From Actinacidiphila epipremni (lineage in GTDB: Bacteria; Actinomycetota; Actinomycetes; Streptomycetales; Streptomycetaceae), in contig NZ_JAATEJ010000019.1 of the NCBI RefSeq assembly GCF_012034175.1, positions 1 through 64,000 on the forward strand: a stretch of 64,000 nucleotides of DNA. The letters run 5' to 3'. The number at the start of each line of letters is the position of its first letter. Position 1 is the stretch's first letter. Shown in pieces: positions 58,890 to 64,000 of this stretch. Both the position numbers and the translations under genes were made by a program. Under the pieces are notes generated by a model. It worked only from the letters and a program-made list of their open reading frames with translations, was not told the origin of the DNA and ran no database searches.

Positions 58890-59367
58890 CGTCGTGGTTG
58901 ATCTCGCGGTACTTGATCCGCCAGCGGCCGTCCTCGCGTACGAGGGTGTCCGCGCCGGTCGTGCTCAGGTACACCGACGCCTTGCCGCCGACCGGCGTCT
59001 CGAAGACCACCGCGTAGTAGCGGGTGCGTACGGTGCCGGGGTCGACCTGGTCGGCGACGACCATGCTGAGCCAGTGCCGGCGCACCACGTTGCGGTTCTT
59101 CAGCCGGTCCACGCCGCGGCGCATGGACGCGGCGATGGTGTCCCGGCCGCGGGTCGGCTCCGGCTTGACGTTCTGCGCGAAGACGCCGTCCTCGGTGAAG
59201 CCGTCGGCCCACTCCTCGGCCTCGGCGTTGTCGAGCAGCTGCATGTGGTGCGAGTAGAACTGGACGATCTCGGCGTACGTCTGCGCGTCGACCGGCGCCG
59301 CGGTCGCCGGAACGGCCTGGGTCCCGGGGACGGCCTGCGTCGCGGGCGCGGGAGCGGCCTGCGTCAT
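58882..59367 (-). CDS. ActVI-ORFA-like NTF2-fold protein
   Basis: A 161-residue NTF2-like protein, paralogue of the downstream gene (IVQFYSHHMQLLDNAEAEEW, FTEDGVFAQNVKP, VYLSTTGADTLVREDGRWRI). The first about 30 residues are Ala/Pro/Val/Gln repeats and probably disordered. ActVI-ORFA and its homologues assist ring-opening/closing or the stereospecific reduction in benzoisochromanequinone assembly. ATG 59367 overlaps the ABM stop (ATGA). Tandem duplication within the operon suggests a heterodimer or divergent functions. Confidence 0.85.
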   Translation of the reverse strand: MTQAAPAPATQAVPGTQAVPATAAPVDAQTYAEIVQFYSHHMQLLDNAEAEEWADGFTEDGVFAQNVKPEPTRGRDTIAASMRRGVDRLKNRNVVRRHWLSMVVADQVDPGTVRTRYYAVVFETPVGGKASVYLSTTGADTLVREDGRWRIKYREINHDGA

Positions 59368-59681
59368 CGCACACCCCCGGCGGTCTCGGTCTCGGCGACG
59401 CCCTGCTCGACGATGTCGCTCATGTGCGGCTCTCCCTTGATCACGGTGCCCAGCGCCTTGAGCCGGCGGCGGAACTCCGGCTCGGCGAGGGCCTGGTCGA
59501 AGGTCTCCTGGGTCTCCCACTCGGCGACGTTGAAGTAGACGCCGGGGTCGTTCTGGGAACGGACGAGCTGGTACCGGATCAGGCCGGGCCGGGTGCGCAT
59601 GAACTCGGCGACGTCGGCGTAGATCCGCTCCAGGTCCTCGGCCGCGCCGGTGAGCGTCAGCTTGTTGACGAAGACGAACAC
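59364..59681 (-). CDS. Antibiotic biosynthesis monooxygenase (ActVA-ORF6/TcmH type)
   Basis: A 105-residue ABM-domain protein (ferredoxin-like fold) of the cofactor-free quinone-forming monooxygenase type. It opens VFVNKLTLTGAAEDLERIYADV and has RPGLIRYQLVRSQNDPGVYF, VAEWETQETFDQALAEPEF and the end RRLKALGTVIKGEPHMSDI. ActVA-ORF6 oxidises the aromatic ring to a quinone in actinorhodin assembly. GTG 59681 follows AAGGAG. It is the first gene of the coupled minus-strand operon and is divergent from the FAD hydroxylase. Confidence 0.88.
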   Translation of the reverse strand: MFVFVNKLTLTGAAEDLERIYADVAEFMRTRPGLIRYQLVRSQNDPGVYFNVAEWETQETFDQALAEPEFRRRLKALGTVIKGEPHMSDIVEQGVAETETAGGVR

Positions 59682-59715
59682 GTCGGCTCCTTGGCTTTTG
59701 TGGCGTGGGCTGAAG

Positions 59716-59735
59716 GGACGGTCCTTCGGACGGTC
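59716..59735. promoter_or_regulatory. Direct repeat in the divergent promoter region
   Basis: GGACGGTC occurs at 59716-59723 and again at 59728-59735, offset by 12 bp. It lies in the 264-bp gap between the divergent ABM operon and FAD hydroxylase gene. The one-turn spacing suits a regulator operator; the TetR protein at 62732 is a nearby candidate. Confidence 0.4.
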
Positions 59736-59945
59736 GTGCGCGGTGCGGCACCCACCCTCGTACGGCCCGCTGGCGGGCAGGTGGGGCGGCGGTGAGAGGC
59801 GGCAGGGGCCGGGGAAGGGGCGGCCGGCCAGCGGGCCGCGACCGGGAAGCGGGCGGCACGGCACCGCGGCCCGACCGCAGCACCAGAAGCCCTGGCCAAG
59901 CTGGCGGCACACCCAAGCCGCCCGCGACCCCTGGGAGGAGCCGCC

Positions 59946-61586
59946 GTGTCGGATCCGCAGGAAGCCCGTGACGTGACGCCTGGTGAGGCGGAGGAAGTCG
60001 AAGAGGTGCCGGTCCTGGTCGTCGGCGGTGGCCTGTCGGGCCTGACCACCGCGCTGTTCCTCGGCCTGTACGGCGTACGGCCGCTGCTGGTGGAGAAGCA
60101 CCCCGGCACGTCGGTGGTGATGAAGGCCCGCGGGCAGTACCCGCACGTCATGGAGGCCCTGCGGATCGGCGGGGTCGCCGACGCGGTGACCGCAGCGTCC
60201 CCGGGCGGCACCGGCGAGTTCTACATGGCGCTCGCCAAGACCCTTTCCGGGCCGGTGCTGCGCGGCATCATGACCGAGGGCGAGATGGCCATGAGCCATG
60301 TCTCGCCCGAGGACTGGGCGATGGCCAGCCAGGAGCGCACCGAGGAGATCCTGGCAGCCCGCGCACGGGAGTTGGGCGCCCGGCTGCGCTTCGGCACCGA
60401 ACTGGTGTCCTTCACGCAGGACGCGGCCGGCGTCACCGCCGTGCTGCGCGACCGCGCCGGCGCCACCACCCGTACGGTACGGGCGCGTTACCTGGTCGGC
60501 GCGGACGGCAGGCACAGCCCGGTGCGCAAGGCGCTGGGCATCGGCATGCACGGGCGCGGCCATCTCGGCGACGTCTTCCGGGTGTTCTTCGACGCCGACA
60601 TGAGCGCGGCGGTCTCGGGCCTGGAGGGCAATGTCGCCGGCGGCGGCCGGTTCGCCCTCTTCCACCTGCTCGACCCGGTGCCCGGCGTCTTCTACACCAC
60701 CGACGTGCCCGGCCGGTACGGCTACATCCGCGGCATGTCGAACGACCAGCCCGACTACACCGGTTGGACGACCGCGCAGTGCGAGGAGCTGGTGCGGTAC
60801 GGCATCGGCGTCCCCGACCTGGCGATGACGGTCGTCGGCACCGGCGAGACCACCATCACCTGCGAGGTCGCCGACCGGTTCAGCGACGGCCGGGTCCATC
60901 TCATCGGCGACGCCGCGAAGGTGGTGCCGGCGCCCGGCGGGCTCGGCGGCAACACCGCGGTCATGGACGGCTTCTACCTGGCGTGGAAGCTCGCGATGGT
61001 CGTCAAGGGGCAGGCGGGGCCGGGGCTGCTGGACAGCCACGACCCGGAGCGGCGGCCGGTGTCGGAGATGATCGCCGAGCAGCAGTACACCAACACCGTC
61101 GAGCGCCTCGGCCCCGACCTCGACGCGACCGGCGCCGCCGCGCCGATCCACCCCGTCACGCAGGTCTTCGGCTACCGGTACGCGGCCGGTGGCGCCGTCG
61201 TCCGTGAAGTCGGCGACGCCGGCGAGCTGTTGGAGGACCCGACCGCGCCGACCGGCCGCCCCGGCTCGCGCGCGCCCTACGTACCGCTGGACGCGGTCGG
61301 CGTGCCGTCCACGACCTCGCTCTTCGGCCGCTCCTTCGTGCTGCTCGCCGGTACGGGCGCGGACGGCGAGGTGTGGGCGCGGGCCGGCGCGGACGCCGCG
61401 GCGCGGCTCGGCATCGAGCTGCCGGTGCACCGGCTCGGCGGCTGGGAGAAGGCGTACGGCGTCACGCCGGGCGGCGCCTCGCTGGTCCGCCCGGACCGCT
61501 TCGTGGCGTGGCGGGCCCAAGGCCCGGAGGGCGTAGGCGGGTTGGAGGCGGCGCTGCGGGCCGTACTCGACCGGCCCTCGGCGTGA
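59946..61586 (+). CDS. FAD-dependent aromatic polyketide hydroxylase
   Basis: A 546-residue class A flavin monooxygenase (PHBH/UbiH fold) of the PgaE/RdmE/TcmG kind. FAD motif VLVVGGGLSGLTTALFLGLYG, middle motif YLVGADGRHSPVRKALGI (DG motif), and the GD motif VHLIGDAAKVVPAPGGLGGN. The C-terminal about 150 residues form the thioredoxin-like domain of this subgroup. It hydroxylates the polyketide aromatic core with NAD(P)H and O2. GTG 59946 follows GAGGAG. It leads a short plus-strand unit with the NmrA-like gene 64 bp downstream. Confidence 0.92.
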   Translation: MSDPQEARDVTPGEAEEVEEVPVLVVGGGLSGLTTALFLGLYGVRPLLVEKHPGTSVVMKARGQYPHVMEALRIGGVADAVTAASPGGTGEFYMALAKTLSGPVLRGIMTEGEMAMSHVSPEDWAMASQERTEEILAARARELGARLRFGTELVSFTQDAAGVTAVLRDRAGATTRTVRARYLVGADGRHSPVRKALGIGMHGRGHLGDVFRVFFDADMSAAVSGLEGNVAGGGRFALFHLLDPVPGVFYTTDVPGRYGYIRGMSNDQPDYTGWTTAQCEELVRYGIGVPDLAMTVVGTGETTITCEVADRFSDGRVHLIGDAAKVVPAPGGLGGNTAVMDGFYLAWKLAMVVKGQAGPGLLDSHDPERRPVSEMIAEQQYTNTVERLGPDLDATGAAAPIHPVTQVFGYRYAAGGAVVREVGDAGELLEDPTAPTGRPGSRAPYVPLDAVGVPSTTSLFGRSFVLLAGTGADGEVWARAGADAAARLGIELPVHRLGGWEKAYGVTPGGASLVRPDRFVAWRAQGPEGVGGLEAALRAVLDRPSA

Positions 61587-61650
61587 ACTGCCCCTGCCCC
61601 GCCACTCGTTCGACCCCGAGCTTCAACCCCCAGCGACAGGAGGGACGTTC

Positions 61651-62511
61651 ATGTATCTGGTCACCGGAGCCACCGGCAACATCGGCGGGAAGGTGCTGGA
61701 CCGGCTGCACGCGGCCGGCCACAAAGTGCGGGCGCTGACCCGCGATCCGGGCCGGGCGCGGCTGCCCGCGGGCGTGGACGTGGTCGCCGCCGACCTCGGC
61801 GACCCGGCGACGCTGCCGGCCGCGCTCGACGGGGTGCGCAAGGTCTTCCTGATGTCGCTGGGCCACAACAAGGCGACGCACGACGGGAATCTGGTGGCCG
61901 CGGCGGAGCAGGCGGGCGTCACGCAGGTGGTGCAGCTGTCCACGCTGGGCGTCGAGGAGGTCGACGAGGAGCACGACACCCCGCTCGGCCGCTGGCACCG
62001 GCAGGCCGAACAGGCCCTGACCGGCTCCTCGTTGGGCTGGACGATCCTGCGCCCCAACGGCTTCATGACGCACGCGCTGGGCTGGGCGCCCGGCATCCGG
62101 GACGCCTCGGTCGTACGCAGCCCGATCGCCGACCTGCCCGAGGCGCTGGTCGCCCCCGAGGACATCGCGGACGTCGCGGTGCGGGCGCTGACCTCGGACG
62201 GGCATGAGGGCGCGGTCTACTCGCTGACCGGGCCCGAGGCGCTGACGACGCGCGAGCAGGTCGCGGTGCTGGGCGAGGTGCTGGGGCGGGAGCTGCGCTT
62301 CGAGCAGATGACGCTGGAGGAGCACCATGCGGTGCTGGCGGCGCGCTACTCGGCGCAGACCGCGGACGGCGTGGTGAAGGCGCTGCGTACGGTGCTGGAG
62401 TCCGGCGACGACTTCCGCGGCCGGGTCTTCCCCGGCATCCCCCAGGCCCTCGGCCGCCCGGGCCGCACCTTCCGCCAGTGGGCGACGGAGAACGCGGCGG
62501 CCTTCGCCTGA
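61651..62511 (+). CDS. NmrA-like NAD(P)-binding reductase (atypical SDR)
   Basis: A 286-residue atypical SDR. Cofactor motif YLVTGATGNIGGKVLDRLHAAG, then VVQLSTLGVEE and GWTILRPNGFMTHALGW. It is similar to NmrA/QOR2-type and ActVA-ORF4-like proteins that reduce quinones or act as tailoring reductases in aromatic polyketide clusters. ATG 61651 follows GGAGGGA. It is the last plus-strand gene of the cluster, ended by a hairpin. Confidence 0.88.
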   Translation: MYLVTGATGNIGGKVLDRLHAAGHKVRALTRDPGRARLPAGVDVVAADLGDPATLPAALDGVRKVFLMSLGHNKATHDGNLVAAAEQAGVTQVVQLSTLGVEEVDEEHDTPLGRWHRQAEQALTGSSLGWTILRPNGFMTHALGWAPGIRDASVVRSPIADLPEALVAPEDIADVAVRALTSDGHEGAVYSLTGPEALTTREQVAVLGEVLGRELRFEQMTLEEHHAVLAARYSAQTADGVVKALRTVLESGDDFRGRVFPGIPQALGRPGRTFRQWATENAAAFA

Positions 62512-62544
62512 CCCCGCGCTCCCCTGACCCCGCGCCCCCCGTAC

Positions 62545-62581
62545 GAGGGCCGGCCCTCTCCCGCACGGAGGACCGGCCCTC
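62545..62581. terminator. Hairpin terminator at the cluster end
   Basis: GAGGGCCGG (62545-62553) pairs with CCGGCCCTC (62573-62581), followed by TT. It lies between the convergent NmrA-like and TetR genes. Confidence 0.6.
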
Positions 62582-62613
62582 TTGCCGCGCTCCTACGGGG
62601 CGGGGTCCGCGTG

Positions 62614-62724
62614 TACGCCGCCGGGTACGCGGGCCGGCGCGCGCGGGGCCGGACCCGCCTTTACGCCGCCGGGCTCGCGGCGGGGTACGCCCGGGTCGCC
62701 GGGCCCGGCGTGTACGCCGCCGGG
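62614..62724. repeat. Three direct repeats, about 50-bp period
   Basis: TACGCCGCCGGG occurs at 62614, 62662 (leading T variant) and 62713, embedded in similar GC-rich context directly after the TetR stop. No gene is here. Confidence 0.6.
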
Positions 62725-62731
62725 CGCTCGC

Positions 62732-63436
62732 TCAGCCCACCGCGTGCGCGGCCAGGAACGCGGCGACGATACGGCGGACGTACTCCCCGTCGAAGGTGCG
62801 GCCCGCCAGCAGCCGGCGGTAGACGAGCGGGCCGGCGAGCTCGTCGATGGCCTGGTCGGTCTCCAGCTCCGCCGGCAGCTCGCCGCGCGCCTTCGCTCCC
62901 TCGACGACCTCGCGGAAGACCTGCGAGCCGCCCCGGTAGAGCGCTTCCTTCAGCTCGGCGAAGACCGGGTCGCTGCCGGCCCGCTCGATGACCGCGCGCA
63001 GCCCCGTCTCGCTGACCGGCTCGTGCAGCAGGGCGCGCATCCCGTCCAGCTCCCGCTCAAGGTCGGCGCGCAGGTCGCCGGTCGGGGCGGTGTGGGCGCC
63101 GGCTATCCGTTCGGCGATGACGTCCCGGATCAGCCCGGCCGCGTCGGGCCAGTGCCGGTAGAGCGTGGTACGCCCGACGCCGCTGCGGGCGGCCACCGCG
63201 ACATGCGTGACCGCCGACCAGCCCTGCTCGACCAGCAGCTCCTCGGCGGCGGCCAGCGCCGCGGCCCTGCTGCGGGTCGCCCGCGGGTCGGGCCCGCGCG
63301 CCGGGGCGGACCCTGACGCCGCCGCCCCGGACGCCGCCGCGGACGCCGCGGAGGCCGATGCGGCCCCGGACGCGCCCCCGGACGCCGCGGAGGCCGACGC
63401 GCCCCCGGACGCAGACGTAGACGCAGACGTGCTCAT
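62732..63436 (-). CDS. TetR-family transcriptional regulator
   Basis: A 234-residue TetR protein. The HTH is in AAAEELLVEQGWSAVTHVAV then AARSGVGRTTLYRHWPDAAG (about residues 63-105), followed by a helical ligand domain. The first about 50 residues are Ser/Ala/Gly repeats encoded by GACGCCGCGGAGGCC-type repeats. They are probably disordered, and the true start could lie further in. It sits at the end of the polyketide cluster and is the only pathway-adjacent regulator in 42-64 kb, so control of the cluster or its exporter is possible. There is no SARP or LuxR activator in the window. Confidence 0.85.
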   Translation of the reverse strand: MSTSASTSASGGASASAASGGASGAASASAASAAASGAAASGSAPARGPDPRATRSRAAALAAAEELLVEQGWSAVTHVAVAARSGVGRTTLYRHWPDAAGLIRDVIAERIAGAHTAPTGDLRADLERELDGMRALLHEPVSETGLRAVIERAGSDPVFAELKEALYRGGSQVFREVVEGAKARGELPAELETDQAIDELAGPLVYRRLLAGRTFDGEYVRRIVAAFLAAHAVG

Positions 63437-63538
63437 CGCACTCCCCTCCGTATCTCACCCGCAGCCACGCGCGCGGACCGCCGGCCGAGCTCCGGGCCCC
63501 GGGCCCCGGGCGCGGCGGCCCGGAGCCCGGCCGGGGCC

Positions 63539-64000
63539 TCAGCGAGCGGTGCGCCCCCACGGGGAGTTCTTCAGGTACTTCGGGCGCCACTGCCTACGGT
63601 AGAGGAACCGCACCGGCGGCGGCACGATCGCCAGCACCCGCTGCTCCACCTGCGGCGACGCGCCCTCCAGCAGCCAGGGGAAGAAGTGCGAGCCGCCCTT
63701 GAGCCCGACGGCCTTGCGCTGCTCGTTGCCGAAGGCGTCCCAGTCCTTCTGGGTGAGCACCGCGTCGACGAGCGGCAGCCCGGACGCCTCCTCGTGCTCC
63801 AGGTGCGCGGTGACGCCCGCGCCCAGCTCCTCCATGGTCGCCCGCAGCCGGGAGGTGTCGCCGGAGGCGAGCTGCCGGTCGACGGACTCCATGAGCGGGT
63901 CGAGCACCGCGTGCTCGGCCTCCATGGCGTCCAGCAGCGCGACCCGCTCCGGGTCGGCGCCGACCTTCGCGCGCATCGGCGGCCACAGCAGCTTGTCCTC
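63539..64000 (-). CDS. Hemerythrin HHE-domain protein, 5' end outside the window
   Basis: The frame stays open through the window edge, reading EDKLLWPPM before MRAKVGADPE, so the N-terminal part is missing and 153 codons plus stop are visible. HHE-type metal ligands are seen in LDAMEAEHAVLDPLME and VTAHLEHEEASGLPLVDAVL. The terminal about 30 residues are basic with RFLYRRQWRPKYLKNSPWG. Actinobacterial proteins of this kind bind a di-iron centre and are linked to oxygen/NO sensing or stress. An ATG at 63976 exists but would cut the first helix, so I treat it as internal. Confidence 0.8.
   Translation of the reverse strand, partial: EDKLLWPPMRAKVGADPERVALLDAMEAEHAVLDPLMESVDRQLASGDTSRLRATMEELGAGVTAHLEHEEASGLPLVDAVLTQKDWDAFGNEQRKAVGLKGGSHFFPWLLEGASPQVEQRVLAIVPPPVRFLYRRQWRPKYLKNSPWGRTAR

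Noticed and set aside
1..64000. CRISPR arrays, rRNA, tRNA and riboswitches
   Set aside because: No spacer-repeat periodicity with unique spacers, no rRNA or tRNA signature and no known aptamer core was seen; the repeats at 23.6-24.1 and 44.1-44.3 kb have no unique spacers.

Overview
The window is very GC-rich actinobacterial DNA, most likely from a Streptomyces or close relative. The supports are strong G/C third-position bias, frequent GTG starts, overlapping ATGA/GTGA stop-start junctions, a twin-arginine exported phospholipase C, a SpoIIE-type phosphatase, and at least two carrier-protein-based biosynthetic loci. It looks like accessory chromosome (arm-type) content rather than core genome.

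Layout. (1) 0.65-11.5 kb: an MFS exporter overlapping a convergent AraC regulator; a MerR regulator divergent from an Old Yellow Enzyme with a MerR-type promoter; a Tat-exported phospholipase C; a Nudix hydrolase; and a very large secreted family-3 glycosidase. (2) 11.8-22.6 kb, minus strand: a gapless run of eight genes. In order of transcription these are a SpoIIE phosphatase, a small two-helix membrane/coiled-coil protein, two different STAND-like P-loop ATPases, a D-2-hydroxyacid dehydrogenase, a D-amino-acid oxidase, a CntK/DapF-fold racemase-like protein lacking one catalytic Cys, and an EamA exporter. The enzymes form a plausible path from an amino acid to a 2-hydroxy acid. (3) 22.6-24.2 kb: a TetR gene, a truncated SDR remnant, an inverted repeat and a 60-bp tandem repeat. 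(4) 24.2-33.3 kb, plus strand: an MMPL exporter, then a tightly overlapping cassette of a PigD-like ThDP enzyme, a PigE-like acyl-ACP-reductase/aminotransferase fusion, an ACP and a single ketosynthase. This is predicted to make an acyl-derived amine, pyrroline or pyrrole. (5) 34.2-41.5 kb: an island of visibly lower GC. It holds an orphan Imm51-type immunity gene, an intact IS5-family element, a decayed DUF1998/DrmB-like gene, a Vsr endonuclease, an unrecognised protein, a GHKL (MORC/MutL-like) ATPase and a 5-cytosine DNA methyltransferase. It is a defence or restriction-type locus. (6) 42.3-62.5 kb: a type II aromatic polyketide cluster with DHA2 exporter, SDR, KS-alpha, chain-length factor, ACP, ene-reductase-like MDR, metallo-beta-lactamase-fold cyclase candidate, didomain aromatase/cyclase, ActIII-like ketoreductase, flavin reductase, GMC and LLM oxidoreductases, three NTF2-fold proteins, an ActVA-ORF6-like monooxygenase and an FAD hydroxylase. 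The gene set most resembles benzoisochromanequinone (actinorhodin/granaticin-type) pathways. (7) 62.5-64 kb: a TetR regulator and the 3' part of a hemerythrin-domain gene running off the edge.

The candidates for undescribed biology are the ATPase/D-amino-acid operon (2), the PigD/PigE-like cassette with its own ACP and KS (4), the methyltransferase/GHKL/Vsr island with an unassigned partner (5), and an 11-copy, about 16.5-bp-period dyad array just upstream of the polyketide cluster (44085-44260). All assignments come from reading sequence motifs by eye; no database search was run.
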